From the NCBI GenBank assembly GCA_965153355.1, contig OZ231126.1:28706001-28770000 (forward strand): a stretch of DNA of 64,000 bases, written 5' to 3'. Positions 16,211 to 32,836 of this stretch are shown in pieces. Position 1 is the stretch's first letter. Every line of letters starts with the position of its first letter. Below the pieces are notes generated by a model. It was given only the letters and a program-made list of their open reading frames with translations, ran no database searches and was not told the origin of the DNA. The translations under genes and the position numbers were made by a program. The DNA is from Flaccisagitta enflata (Eukaryota; Chaetognatha; Sagittoidea; Aphragmophora).

Positions 16211-16406
16211 CAAGGCCGGATACACGGCTACCCCAGTCGCCTGCGGGTGGGCAGGGGCCATATCTGAGGTCACTTGATCATTTGGGCAGGAGCAGTGAGG
16301 CCAAAGACCACAAAAAAAAACAACAAAAAAGTAAGTGTGACAGATGGACGGACCGACCGAACGACGGACCAACAAAGCGGGGTGTAGAGTCGCGTAGCAC
16401 GCGACT
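16211..16406 (-). mobile_element. HTE-1 element
   Basis: Minus strand: tip AGTCGCGTGCTACGCGACT, GTCG/GTCC core, TGCTCCTGCCCAAATGATC, right repeat GCAGGCGAC (one mismatch to the tip), terminal GCCGTGTATCCGGCC and TTG. Confidence 0.8.
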
Positions 16407-16577
16407 AAAAATCTGGAGTGATTAAAAAAAAACGTGACACGGTTGTGCACACAGAAAATCTGTATGAATCCGTTCAAATCACTTGAATTTCACGCATAGG
16501 TACGTTGGATAAGTTTGCCCATCCCACTGCAGTTTTTATGACAAGTGGAACAATATCCCTCACTATACCTAAGCTAA

Positions 16578-16745
16578 CAAGGCCGGATACACGGCCAATT
16601 CCAGTCGCGGACAGGTGGGCAGGGGCGGAAATACGTGTTTTCCCACTTTTCGACTCGAGCGTGACGGACGGACGGACGGACGGACGGACGGACGGACGGA
16701 GGGACGGACAGACAAAGCCTCTTATAGAGTCGCTAGTCCGCGACT
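16578..16745 (-). mobile_element. HTE-2 element
   Basis: Minus strand: tip AGTCGCGGACTAGCGACTC, CTATAAGAGGCTTTGTC, GTCC core, GCCCCTGCCCACC, right repeat GTCCGCGAC, hairpin GGCCG-TGTATC-CGGCC and TTG. Confidence 0.85.
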
Positions 16746-16837
16746 AAAAACTAGATGAAATGAAAAACACTACTACTGAACCAAACCAAATTTAGGAACA
16801 GGGCCATGTGAGCCCAACTCTCACCTATAAATAGTCA

Positions 16838-16892
16838 TGTCCGTCAGTCTGTCTGTTCGTTGAACGTATTGGCCCACTTGGCCCTGTTTTTT
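16838..16892 (+). mobile_element. HTE-5-like fragment
   Basis: GTCCGTCAGTCTG core followed by TTGGCCCACTTGGCCCTG, close to the HTE-5 right end at 50713-50836. No left tip is visible. Confidence 0.4.
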
Positions 16893-17650
16893 TGGTTTTT
16901 ATGGGTTTCTCTGCCTCTGTTTTTAGTGGAGTGGCCTCTCCAAGATAACAGGCACACCCTCCTCAAGTAGGCCGAAGTGGGGAAGATGAAGCCACGGAAG
17001 AGGAGCTCCCAGGGCAACAGCCAGAGAGAAAAAGGAAGGCAGGGCAAAGCCGGCAAGGGAGAAGGACGGACCCAACCCAGATATCAGAGAGGGTAAGAAG
17101 GGGAAACGCGCGGAACTACATTCAGGTGTGTCAATGAGTCATAAAACTCCTTTTTGCGTCTATTCATTGTCCATTTTTTAAGTCAGGCAAACTCACCTAC
17201 GGTTAGACAGACTGGCAAACTGAGAGAGAGACCCACGCAAACAGACAGACATACTTAAGAAGAACGCGAGCTTAAACTATTTAGTCTTTTGCCTTTAGTT
17301 TAGCCTACGATTAAGTCTTTAGTTTAGGTGGTCCTGATCAATCGTTGCAAAAGCTATGTCTGTTTATGACTGTCGAGGCGACAATTCAGATTTTAAGACG
17401 GATAGACGGTCAGATAGACAGACTTGGGAAGCGCGCGACTTTGAACCGTTTAGTCTTTAGGCGGTCATGAGTCATTCATCTATCATTGCCAAAGCTGAGT
17501 CGGTTCCGGACCAACAATACGTCAATTCTCCATTCAAAAATACTTTATTTCTGATTTGATTTCTTTTGTTATGCCAACCAGACCAGAGAAAATAAAAAAG
17601 ACCCTCAACAATACTTTTTTTTTAATGAATGGATCCGGTTTGTGAGAAAA
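16893..17650. other. Unassigned sequence
   Basis: Purine-rich then mixed sequence. The words GGTCAGATAGACAGAC and TTTAGTCTTTAGG recur loosely, but no element or gene can be defined. Confidence 0.35.
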
Positions 17651-17801
17651 CAAGGCCGTATACACGAGCCGAAGTCGCGTGCGGGTGGGCAGGAGCAGCG
17701 AAAAAACAAAGTGTCACCGACCGACCGACCGACCGACCGACCGACCGACCGACCGACCGACAGACGGACAGAGTGGGTTGTAGAGTCGCGTGCACGCGAC
17801 T
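17651..17801 (-). mobile_element. HTE-1 element, short form
   Basis: Minus strand: tip AGTCGCGTGCACGCGACT, a clean (GTCG)n core (17716-17760), CTGCTCCTGCCCACCC, right repeat GCACGCGACTT and terminal hairpin remnant. A (GA)n tract starts within ten bases of its T-run side, and TGAGA occurs on both flanks. Confidence 0.8.

Positions 17802-17805
<4 letters not shown>

Positions 17806-17886
<81 letters not shown>
17806..17886. repeat. (GA)n microsatellite
   Basis: About 80 bp, abutting the HTE-1 copy to its left. Confidence 0.95.
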
Positions 17887-17888
<2 letters not shown>

Positions 17889-18479
17889 TGTGACAGCGAC
17901 AGGCAGGCAGGTGGAGACAGACAGAAAGACAAAGACAGACAGCTAAACAGATGTGGAGTAGGACACTGAGGAAAAGGGAAAGGCAGAAAAACAGACACAG
18001 ATAAATGCTGAGAGGCGGGGTCTGACCGACCGGCAGACAGATCTATGCACAAGCAGGAGATGTACAAACAGAGAGATACGAGACAAACACCCCAAAAGAA
18101 TGACAAATTAGGACAGACAAAGAATTTGACAGACACACAGACACACAGACAGACACTTAGATAGGCAGGTAGACAGACAGACAGATAGACAATTAAAAAA
18201 ACAGAGATTGACCGACAACGTAGGTGGCAACCAATATAAGAAGTGGATCGGAAGGAGACAGATATTGAGAGAGATAAACAATCGGACAATAGTACAGAGA
18301 GCAGATAGACATAGAGAACAATGCAATTGAGAACCATAGAATAGTGGGAGATGGGAGGAATCATTGTTGTTGATTATCCGTGCAAATGCCACCGGAGACA
18401 AATACACGAGAAATTTTCAGCTATCTCATTACCTTCATCTTCTTTTTCATAGTCATTGTCATCATAACCATCATTATCA
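17887..18479. other. CAGA-rich sequence, no gene
   Basis: Degenerate ACAGACAGA repeats. The 216-codon minus-strand frame here is a translation of CT/CTGT repeats and the HTE core. Confidence 0.6.
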
Positions 18480-18522
18480 CTTCATCATCGTCATCATCGT
18501 CATCATCGTCATCATAATTACC

Positions 18523-18562
<40 letters not shown>

Positions 18563-18576
18563 ATATCATCATCACC

Positions 18577-18633
<57 letters not shown>

Positions 18634-18705
18634 TTCATCTTCATCTTCATCATCATCATCATCATCATCATCCCCTTCATCATAACCTTCGTCATCATTA
18701 TCATT

Positions 18706-18742
<37 letters not shown>

Positions 18743-18753
18743 CCATCATCAAT
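18480..18753. repeat. (ATC)n microsatellite
   Basis: About 270 bp of ATC with ATT, TTC and CGTC interruptions. Confidence 0.95.
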
Positions 18754-18897
18754 GATCACGTAAACGAAAATGATCAAAATGGTGAAAAAGAATCGTTTCC
18801 TATGTCCACTGATGTTGCATCATTTACATTGCAGTAGTTTCATCAATTCCCTTTATCAATTGCTTCCATCCATAAGAATATCTGTCTTTCTTTGTTA

Positions 18898-21478
<2,581 letters not shown>

Positions 21479-21622
21479 TTGCTTTTCTTAGTTATTATTA
21501 TTGTTCCTAGGAAATCTGGGAATGATCTTTTCCAAATAATTCCTGCTTTGCGCTGCCAACAATTTGTCCTAATCATCTTTTCCTTCATTTTCTTACCCCT
21601 TTTTTCTCTACTTCTTCTTTTT

Positions 21623-21926
21623 AGATGCGTCCGTCAGGAACGCATCTCTATAAGAGGGTCTGTCCGTCCGTCGGTCCGTCCGTCCGTCGGTCCGTCCGTC
21701 CGTTGGTCCGTCCATCGGTCGGTCGGTCGGTCCGTTACGCCTGTGCAAAAACCGCGTTTCTCGGCTGTTTTAGGCCACGATGAGATCCTACACTGTAACA
21801 AATAATCAACCAACATGTTTTGAGTCTTTTCACCCGTCTGTTCGTCCATCTGTCTCTCCATACATATGTCACATGATCAATACACGCTGAGACACAGCCC
21901 GGACACATCGTTGCCCGGTCGGGCTT
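21623..21926 (+). mobile_element. HTE-4 element
   Basis: Left hairpin GATGCG...CGCATC around a long loop (21624-21646), CTCTATAAGAGGGTCTGTCC, GTCC/GTCG core, GTTACGCCTGTGCAAAAACC, and terminal hairpin GCCCG-GT-CGGGC. A (TTC)n tract grows directly out of the terminal CTT. Confidence 0.8.
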
Positions 21927-22239
21927 CTTCTTCTTCTTCTTCTTCTTCTTCTTCTTCTTCTTCTCCTTCTTCTCCTTCTTCTTCTTTTTCTTCTTCTTCT
22001 TCTTCTCCTTCTTCTTCTTTTTCTTCTTCTTCTTCTTCTTCTTCTTCTTCTTCTTCTTCTTCTTCTTCTTCTTCTTCTTCTTCTTCTTCTTTTTCTTCTT
22101 CTTTTTCAACTCCTTCTTCTTCATCTTCATCTTCTTCTTCTTCTTCTTATTCTCCTTTTTCTTCTCCTTCTCCTTCTCCTTCTCCTTCTCCTTCTTCTTC
22201 TTCTTCTTCTTCATCTTCTTCTTCTCCTTTTTTCCTAAT
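21925..22239. repeat. (TTC)n microsatellite
   Basis: About 315 bp with CTCC and TTTT interruptions, starting at the HTE-4 terminus. Confidence 0.95.
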
Positions 22240-22795
22240 CATCATCCCCTGCTCTTTTTTGTTCCTCTTCTCTTTTTCTACTTCTTCCTCTTTCATTTAT
22301 CGTCTTTTTTAGCACTCCCTTTTCCTTGCGTCTTTCCTCAACTCTCTGCCACTCCTTTCTTTCTCTTACTCTCCCTCTCTTCCTCCTTCATTTCTTCCAC
22401 CTTCCTCCATACCCTCTTCCTCCTGCCTCTCTTCATCCTCCCTCTCTTTTTCCTAATTTCCCCCTCCTTTCCTTTGCCTTCTCCCATTCATCTCTTTTTC
22501 CCCCTCTTCATCCTCCCTCCCCCTCCTTTCTTCTGTCTTCTCCCATTCATCTCTTTTTTCCCCTCTCCATCCTTCCTCTCTTCCAACTCTTCCTCTCTCT
22601 TTTCCCTTTCATCTCTTTTTCTTCACCTTTCTCTCTTTTACACTTTCTCTCTTCCTCTATTCTCTCATCCTCCTCCACCCCACCTTCCTCTGTTCCTCCA
22701 ATTCCTTCCCCTCTTCATCCCACCTCTCCTCCTTCTACTTTCGGTTCCCCCCTCCTGACTTCTCACTCTTCCCTCTATTCTTTTCCTACCCTTCT
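22240..22795. other. Pyrimidine-rich low-complexity sequence
   Basis: CT-rich with only scattered purines, so the + strand stays open for 188 codons of Ser, Leu, Phe and Pro. Not a gene. Confidence 0.7.
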
Positions 22796-22877
22796 CTCTT
22801 CTTTCTCTTCTTTCTCTTCTTTCTCTTCTTTCTCTTCTTTCTCTTCTTTCTCTTCTTTCTCTTCTTTCTCTTCTCAC
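22796..22877. repeat. 9-bp minisatellite (TTCTTTCTC)n
   Basis: About nine perfect 9-bp units. A 9-bp period keeps one reading frame, giving a spurious SSFSSF-type translation. Confidence 0.9.
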
Positions 22878-23521
<644 letters not shown>

Positions 23522-23958
23522 TGTGTGCATGCGTGTGTGGATGTGATGCCTCACTACATGATACTCCTTGGAGAAGCAACTTGAAGGCGTCTGCTAAAAA
23601 AAGCAGCTGATCAAATGACCCCATGTAAGAAATTAGCGTGAACATCCACTTTCAGAAGCAAATGACGGATCTGAGAAAAGAGTTTAAGAAAAAAGAATCC
23701 AGAAGCGGTGAAATGAGGTTGAAAGAAACAAAAGCTTTTTGTGTTCCGCCCCTCGCAGATTTCCAGTCATGCTTCCTATCATCTTTCGGTCCCCGCAGAC
23801 TTATTTATTCTCAATCTCTCCATGTTTTGTACCCACGACCTAATCTCGCCACTATGCACTCCCCTGCCCTCCACTTCCCAACACTCTTTTTTCAAAATTT
23901 TCTCCCTTTCGTTAGTTTGTTTCTGCCATTTGTTGGTTGCTGCTCCCCAAGTCCCTAT

Positions 23959-24574
23959 CACTGTGCTTTCAATCCAAATCTGAGTGAAAAATCATATAAC
24001 AGTGGGTTTCTCCGCATTGTTGTGTAGGATTGGGGTGTGATAACATGTAACTAGCCAAAATAAAATCATTCACCGAGCGCTTTTTTAGTAATCTTCAAAA
24101 TGGAAAAAAATTAGACCCATTTTCAATGAAGATTCTATTGAGTTGTATTGACCTATTTTTTGACTTCATATTGTTAATCTATGCAAAATTCCCTTTCATT
24201 TGATAGGTCACACTATATGGTTTAATTTCAAAATAAAATTTTCATTTTTTGAGCCACCGTTACTTTTTTGTAACGGTGACTCAAAAAATGAAAATTTTAA
24301 TTCTTTGCGAAAGTATAGAGTGCGACCTATCAAATGAAAGGGAATTTTGCATAGATTAACAATATGGAGTCAAAAACTAGGTCAATACAACTCAGTAGAA
24401 TCTTAGTTGAAAATGGGTCTAAATTTTTTCCATTTTGAAGATTACTCAAAAAGCGCTCGGTGAATGATTTTGTTTAGGCTAGTTACATGTTATCACACCC
24501 CAACACTACACAAAAATGCGGAGAAGCCCACTGTTATATGATTCTTCACTCAGATTTTGATTGAAAGCACAGTG
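23959..24574. mobile_element. Long foldback MITE, copy 2 (CAC...GTG ends)
   Basis: The 616-bp inverted repeat opens CACTGTGCTTTCAATCC and closes with its inverted copy. The centre is ACCGTTAC..GTAACGGT, flanked by inverted TTTCATTTGATAGGTC. CTAT occurs directly before and after (23955-23958 and 24575-24578), a 4-bp target duplication. Outer arms differ from copies 1 and 3; the core is common. Confidence 0.88.
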
Positions 24575-24651
24575 CTATTGTCTACCCATTTAAGCAGGCC
24601 CCCACAACCGTGTTTTGTCACCTCCTCTTCCCACTTTCCATTGCTCTTTTT

Positions 24652-24786
24652 AGTCGCGGACACGCGACTCTTCAACTTGCCGTGTCGGTCCGTCCTCCGT
24701 CCCTAACTTTTTTGAATTGCGAGCGGTTTTCGCATTACGGCCCCTGCCCAACCACCTGCGACTGCCTTGCCGTGTATCCGGCCTTG
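24652..24786 (+). mobile_element. HTE-2 variant (GAGCGGTTTTCGC block)
   Basis: Tip AGTCGCGGACACGCGACTC, short core, TTTGAATTGCGAGCGG, GCCCCTGCCCAACC, decayed right repeat CCTGCGACT, then GCCGTGTATCCGGCC and TTG. Confidence 0.8.
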
Positions 24787-25273
24787 TTTTGTTTTACAAA
24801 AAAGCCACCAGCTTCTACTTACCCGCAACTGAAACTTTTCAGTCTTTTATCCTTAAACCCCCTCCATAGTCCTTCCCCTTTCCCTATCCTTTAACCCCCC
24901 CCCTTTTGTACTTTCCCTCTCTTCATCATTTAACCCTTCTCCAAATTCCATAGTCCATACCCATTCCCTTACTTTAACCCTTTCCCCATCCTTAAAACGC
25001 CAAAAGAGTCCCTTTTCCCATCTGGAAAAAAGCACTGTACGTTTTTTCTATATTTCATGATTTTATTAGGAAACCTTACATCCAAATGACTTGAATACTA
25101 GATTGCTGATATAAATGAAAAGGGTTTCGTGATAATTGCACATCTCATATCTCCACCTAGATCTGAACCTAAGTAACATAATTTTGTTTAACAAAAAAAA
25201 AGAACAAAAATTTAAATCAACCCAAACGTACCGTCCAGATGCTATCCTTTAACCCACCTCCTTTGTGCTTTTT
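24787..25273. other. Unassigned; CCTTTAACCC-type low complexity
   Basis: Loose repeats of TCCCATCCTTTAACCC. The same words reappear at 25780-25960, on the other side of the HTE-6 element, suggesting the element was inserted within this repeat. Confidence 0.5.
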
Positions 25274-25693
25274 GGGCAGCGGCCTCAAAGGGCCGATGTC
25301 CTTCCATTTGTCCTTCTGTCCCCCCCCCCCCCCGTTGACCGTCAAGGCCTCAAATTTTCCTTCCCAGCCCTCAATTAAGCCCTCCAGGCCTCAAATCGGC
25401 CTTCCAGGCTTTAAATCAGCCACCCCGCAAATCTGACCTTCAGACCTCAAATCTACCCTCCAGACCTTCAATTAGCCCTCCAAGCATCAAATCAGCCCTC
25501 CAAAGCTCAAATTCGCTCCCCAAACCTCAAATCTGCTCTCCAAGCCTTGATTCTACCCTCCAGGCTTCAAATATGCCTTGTGGGCCATGTGGCCTATATC
25601 AGTCACATAAAGCCTGAAATATGCCCCCTCAGGATGTCTGGAAATTCCTCCCTATGTTCTACAGGACATCGATCCTTCAGGGCCGTTGCCCTG
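25274..25693 (+). mobile_element. HTE-6 element with 20-bp minisatellite core
   Basis: Begins in a T-run with GGGCAGCGGCCTCAAAGGGCC (hairpin GGCC...GGCC) and ATGTCC. The core is about 13 units of CCTCAAATCTGCCCTCCAGG-like repeat. It ends TGGAAATTCCTCCC, TACAGGACATCG and hairpin GGGC-CGTT-GCCC. Related to 63563-64000 and, inverted, 55780-56083. Confidence 0.75.
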
Positions 25694-27280
<1,587 letters not shown>

Positions 27281-27397
27281 CAAGTTAGTGATGTGATCTC
27301 TGGTCCCCTTTCAAAATTAGAAAACGCATTAATCAAAAATAATTATTTAATGCTTTCGATGAAGAGAGAACTCCTCTTTCTCTTTTTCTGTCCCATA

Positions 27398-27400
<3 letters not shown>

Positions 27401-27493
<93 letters not shown>
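27401..27493. repeat. (CT)n microsatellite
   Basis: About 92 bp, pure; second CT tract within 220 bp. Confidence 0.95.
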
Positions 27494-27496
<3 letters not shown>

Positions 27497-27604
27497 CCGC
27501 CCAAGATAATGCCAAAAAAAGAAAGCGGGAGGGAGGGTAATTTAAGAAAGAAACTGTTGATTTGATTTGCGCTCAAGAGCAGAAAATAATGAACAACTTT
27601 TTTT

Positions 27605-27760
27605 AGTCGCGGACACGCGACTCTACACCTTGCCGTGTCGGTCGGTATGTGGGTCGGTCCGTCGGTCCGTCCGTCCGTCACATTTTTGAATTCCGAGCGG
27701 TATTCGCATTACTGCTCCTGCCCAATCGTCCGCGACTGGATTGCCGTGTATCCGTCCTTG
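27605..27760 (+). mobile_element. HTE-2 variant (GAGCGGTATTCGC block)
   Basis: Tip AGTCGCGGACACGCGACTC, GTCG/GTCC core, TTTGAATTCCGAGCGG, CTGCTCCTGCCC, right repeat GTCCGCGAC matching the tip exactly, and GCCGTGTATCCGTCC then TTG. Confidence 0.82.
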
Positions 27761-27843
27761 TTTTCCTTTTCAAGGGTCACGCGAACACAAAAGAGCCCTC
27801 GACATATTTCTCCTTATGAGGGGGAAAAAAGATCGACAATAAC

Positions 27844-27846
<3 letters not shown>

Positions 27847-27908
<62 letters not shown>
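27847..27908. repeat. (GA)n-(CAGA)n microsatellite
   Basis: About 46 bp GA then CAGA units. Confidence 0.9.
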
Positions 27909-27909
<1 letters not shown>

Positions 27910-28902
27910 AATAAGATGACAATCTAAGCGGAAATGCAGAGATGCACGGACGCACACAACCGCATAGAATGAGGAACGGGCAGATAAAGAGAGGTTGACA
28001 ACGAAGGAAATAAATGAAGAAAAGGCCGTGAAAAAAACCAGGCAACTCTTAATGAGCGTAGGTCATATGGCCTTTCTGCCCTTTCGTCAGTCGGTCTACT
28101 ACACTTTTGGTATGACAAACAGCCGGGCGCACAAGTTGGTGTAAAGGGCCTTATTAGTTATTACATGTCTTTTCAACTAATTCAGATCAAACTAACTTGT
28201 ATCCATTATCAAACACAGATGAAAAAGGAAGCGTGTATTGATTAACGCCAAATTTGCTTATTTTTTTACATGTTCAAATTGAATTTAGATCAATTTTAAG
28301 CAAAAAGACTAAAAAAAGAACAAGTTTGCGATGCATAATTTGAGGGAAGGGCGTCGGCATCGATGATTTACACGGTCTACCAAAAACAATCATTATTGCT
28401 TTGGTTTTTGTATCATTAACAATTGAAATATTGAAGTTAAGAACGATGTATAATTAATTGGGATAATGGTATAGATGATATAGATGATACAGATGTAGAT
28501 ACGGATAGCAAGACTTGTGGAATGGGTTTTACATTTTTTTATGTGGTCAAAATAATGAAAATTAAAAATAATGTTCAACGACAAAACGTTCTTCTGCAAT
28601 TGGTAGTCAACTGTCCATTTCGGTGCGAAGTGGATTTTGGATGGTGTCTCATTTTTCCTTCAGTTCGTCTGGACTTGAAATCAGCTGATTCATCTACGGC
28701 CCCTCGTCCGATGAAGTGGGCCGGACAAGTTAAATACTAATTCTCTGTGATAAACTTAAACTATATGTCAGCGATTTCCTAGACCAGTACACTGGTATGG
28801 ACTCAAGTTAGCTACAGTTACAACTCGCTTTAACAGATCCATGAATAACATAAATTTGCCTTTATACTGGATATGAAATTTTGATCCCATCATGCCATTT
28901 TT
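27909..28902. other. Unassigned sequence
   Basis: No gene or element recognised. There is a short GATGATATAGAT-like repeat near 28470-28500. Confidence 0.4.
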
Positions 28903-29126
28903 AGTTGCAGACACGCAACTCTATACGAGGCTTTGTCCGTCCATTGGTCCGTTGGTCCGTCCGTTGGTCCGTCACGCTCCAGTTGAAAACGCAAAAAACT
29001 GCATTTATGATGCTGCAGTTGTTAATGTGAGTGTGTGTGTGTGTGGGATGGGGTTGGAGGTTGGATTGGGGTGAGGCTGGGGGTTGGATGCCCCTGCCTA
29101 CCCGTATTGTGACCCCGTATCACTTG
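28903..29126 (+). mobile_element. HTE-3 element
   Basis: Tip AGTTGCAGACACGCAACTC, CTTTGTCCGTCC core, a short GT run, GGGGGTTGGATGCCCC, and end GTGACCCCGTATCACTTG with an intact GTGA/TCAC stem. The right tip repeat is lost. Confidence 0.75.
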
Positions 29127-30348
29127 TTCTTTTTTGGTCTCTTGACATCCGTTATTGCAGCTGTGCTAATTGCCTGTGAAGGGGACAGGGGACCTAACAA
29201 ATCCAATTATAACCATGTTGCAGGACCCTTCGTTGCTTCCCAACTCGTTTTCAGATGTCCTGAAGCAATGATGGCGTTGTTGAACCAGCCTAGTGCCGAA
29301 ACATTTTCCGTGCTTTTGCGTTCACCGGCGAGATACTAGGGCGGATTGCGCTATGCCATCTAGTATAATATTTTCTCGCGTGTCAATTCATTTTCTTACC
29401 TTCTAACTCATCTGATTTTTCTGTGCTATTCCTGCTTCCACTTCTATTTCCAATACTATTACCATTCCTTTTTCCAATTCCATTTCCAAGTTTTTTTCCA
29501 TAACTGATTCCACGCCTCCACCTCGCACGAGTCAGACTTCTCCTGATGGCAGATACACTTTTCACTCTTTTTTTTTTTTTTTAATGTCTGTTGTATTTTT
29601 CCAGACTCTCACTATCCAATATTCAGAGACACGGTTTGTTTGGAAATCCAAACACGTTCCATGTTTGTCAACGTTAATCAGCGACTCTCCTCGGTTTTAA
29701 ATGTGTTTCCAGATTTCTGTTGCTCATCTGAGCTAAAACGTTTGATATAATTCGTCCATTTTCGTCTGCGTCCAAAGTCCATGTAATCGATGCGAAAAGA
29801 ATTCGATGAAATGTGAAAATGTGAATATTTGAAATTACAAAAGGATTTAAACTAAACGTACGGCTGTTTAAATGACATTAAAACATTTGTCGTGGCGATT
29901 CAATAACGTGGCTGATACTGGATGTATTGAACCATAAATTGAAATGACAGAGAGAAGACCATCTAGAATAGACGAGAAAATATAAAGCAGAGTAGGCCAA
30001 TACGTTCACGTGCGCCAAGTGGCTGATTCAATAAAGCGTGACCAACTGACTAACCGACCGACCGACCGACGGAACGACCGAACGACCGAACCGACAAGTT
30101 CTATCATATACGTGCTTCTGTGCCCGTCAAAAGAAGGCCGTGGCAGAGAGTGAGGACGGACAAAAGATGGGCCTTGGAATGTTTGATATGATGATAGACT
30201 GATAGGCAATGTTTGATCAAATAAGCCAACTCAATTCCCACCGTTGAATAGATTGTAAATTTACATTTGAATGCCCCATTGAGAGATAATGCGATTAGTC
30301 GCCCGACTCTCGGTTACAATCTTCCCCCCCCCACACACAGTCACACAA

Positions 30349-30351
<3 letters not shown>
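29127..30351. other. Unassigned; HTE-5-like fragment at about 29995-30094
   Basis: At 29995-30094, on the minus strand, a (GTCG)n core is followed by CACTTGGCGCACGTGAACG, resembling a worn HTE-5 right end. No gene recognised elsewhere. Confidence 0.35.

Positions 30352-30420
<69 letters not shown>
30352..30420. repeat. (CA)n microsatellite
   Basis: About 69 bp, pure. Confidence 0.95.
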
Positions 30421-30423
<3 letters not shown>

Positions 30424-30987
30424 ACCCCATCCACAAAATTGCCCTCAATGATCACGTATATCTTACAATCATAATCGGATAAATACTTACTCCTGATTCA
30501 TTTTACATCAATGTTTAGGATGACAAATAAAACAACAACAATAATGAAGACGACGGAGACGTCAACAACGACAACATTCTCCTGTGGCCTCAAGTCAATT
30601 TGCCGCGGAATGACATAAATCAAAAGATGTACAAAGACATAAAATTGTTGCGACGTGGTGACTGATGAGGAGAAGGAGGAGGAGGAGGAGGAGGAAGAGG
30701 AAGAGGAAGAGCAAGGGAACGGAAGAGGTCACCACGTTTTATGACCTTTTCGGCTGGTTAGCGCTTTGCCTCCTCTTCTATACCTTTTCTTCGATCCTCT
30801 CCATCTCCTTTCTGTCTCTTCCTAACCTTCTCTGTCTCCATCTATGTTCTATGTTCGTTCTTTTTCTTGAGTGATCTGTCTATCTATATCCGTTGCCTAT
30901 TAATGTCTCTTTGTCGGTCTCTGTTTGTCTGTCTGTCTGTCTCTGTCTCTCTCTCTGTCTCTCTCTGTCTGTCTGTCTCTCTCTCTG

Positions 30988-30988
<1 letters not shown>

Positions 30989-31074
<86 letters not shown>
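30989..31074. repeat. (CT)n microsatellite
   Basis: About 85 bp, preceded by CTGTCT units from 30920. Confidence 0.95.
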
Positions 31075-31077
<3 letters not shown>

Positions 31078-31220
31078 TCGTGCAAATGAAAAGAAAAGAT
31101 GAGAACGTGAACGGGCAAAGATTGACAAGGGTGCAAAAGTTCACGTCTTTTGATTAAATTAACTCTCTCAATACCCGCTCTTCTTATTCTTCGTCCTGCT
31201 CTCCTGCTCCCGAGATCAGT

Positions 31221-31226
<6 letters not shown>

Positions 31227-31300
<74 letters not shown>
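31227..31300. repeat. (CT)n microsatellite
   Basis: About 74 bp; a T run follows at about 31390-31415. Confidence 0.95.
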
Positions 31301-31302
<2 letters not shown>

Positions 31303-31415
31303 ATCTTAGAGGCTGAGAAAAGAAAGGAAGATCGAAATATTGAAAAAGCGATGTTCTCTATTTCATTTCAATATTCTTTTTTTTTTCTTGTTCTTTTTTT
31401 TTTTTTTTTTTTTTT

Positions 31416-32211
31416 TGCTCTACCACAGAATTTCGGATGAGCATAGAGGTCAGCAAAAAAAATCAAGAAAGAATTTCATTTCAAACCCAGTTTTCTCACC
31501 ATCGTCAGAACTGAATTATTACCAGTAATACCAGTATAGTATTCTACACTTAAAAGTTTTCCCTACATTCATAACTCCACTACATTCTCTCATTGTAAGC
31601 AGTTTTAAAAACAAGTATCAATTTAATGCGTAGAAAAAAATCATATCTTATAAACGCTGCCACAAAATCTTTCCCTACTTATACTGCGGAACAGAGAGCA
31701 CAGCCACAGGCCAGGGTCTCTCATCATTTAGGAGCAATGCGATGTTTTCTTTTGACATACAGCGGAAAGTGAAGAGCTTAAGAGGGGTAAGAGGGGGGTG
31801 GGGGAGGGTTTACCGTGAAGTGCGCAATAAGTAGGAGGGGGGATATAATCGTTAACTGATCATAACCAAAACGACTGTTTCTTTACTCCACCTTGTCTTC
31901 TTGCTATCCCACAGTTTGAGTTCATCTTAAGTCGTAACAATCCAGACAAGAATTACTGGGAGCAGTAAAAATATTATTGCAAGTCATGATGCTGGTTGTA
32001 AAATTTTGATTTTATAGTCACATTTTCATTTTGAGAATTCAAGTTTTTAAAAGTCACTTTTTTGCTAATTAAGATCTTTACAAACGGGTTGCGTCTTGCG
32101 ACAGCAGCTGCACAGCGGCCTAGACGCACACACTGACGTACTGCCTATAAATGAGCTTTCATGCGCGTTTAAAAACTCTTTCAAATCTTTATGCATTCAC
32201 GCCTAACTAAT
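31416..32211. other. Unassigned sequence
   Basis: No gene recognised. There is a G-rich patch (GGGGTAAGAGGGGGGTGGGG) near 31785. Confidence 0.4.
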
Positions 32212-32836
32212 CACCATCCGTTCAAACTAACGCCAGGTGGTTTTTAGTATTACTCTGAATTTTCCGCTTGTTTTCACACAGGGTGGACTTCCTAAACCAG
32301 GATCCAGCTTCAAAGAAATCTTTCTTGTAGCGCCTTTTAAAAAAAATCCAAAATTGATTGTTTTTCATCCTATTTTGCACCCAGATTTTAGAGGGTTGTT
32401 AGAAAACCTTTTTAGATAGCATATTTGAATTCCTGATGAAATTTCCTTTCATTTGATAGGTCGCACTATATATTTTTTAAAAGAGATCAAATTTTCAATT
32501 TTTTAGCTACCGTTGCAAATTATTACTTATGGTAACGGTGGTTTAAAAACTAAAAATTTTATTTCTTCTTAAAAATATATAGTGCGACCTATCAAATGAA
32601 AGGAAATTTCATCAGGAATTCAAATATGCTATCTAAAAAGATCTTCTAACAACCCTAAAAATTCTGACTGCAAAATAAGAGGAAAAATTATCAATTTTAG
32701 ATTTTTTTCAAAAAGCGCTACAAGAAAGATTTCTTTAAAGCTGGATTCTTATTCAGGAGGTCCATATTGAGTGTAAACAAGCAGAAAATCCAGAGTAATA
32801 CTTAAAACCACCTGGCGGTAGTTTGAACGGACGGTG
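32212..32836. mobile_element. Long foldback MITE, copy 3 (CAC...GTG ends)
   Basis: The 625-bp inverted repeat opens CACCATCCGTTCAAACTAAC and ends with its inverted counterpart. It carries the same core as copies 1 and 2 (TTTCATTTGATAGGTCGCAC and inverted partner around ACCGTTGC/GTAACGGT). TAAT flanks it directly (32208-32211 and 32837-32840). Confidence 0.9.
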
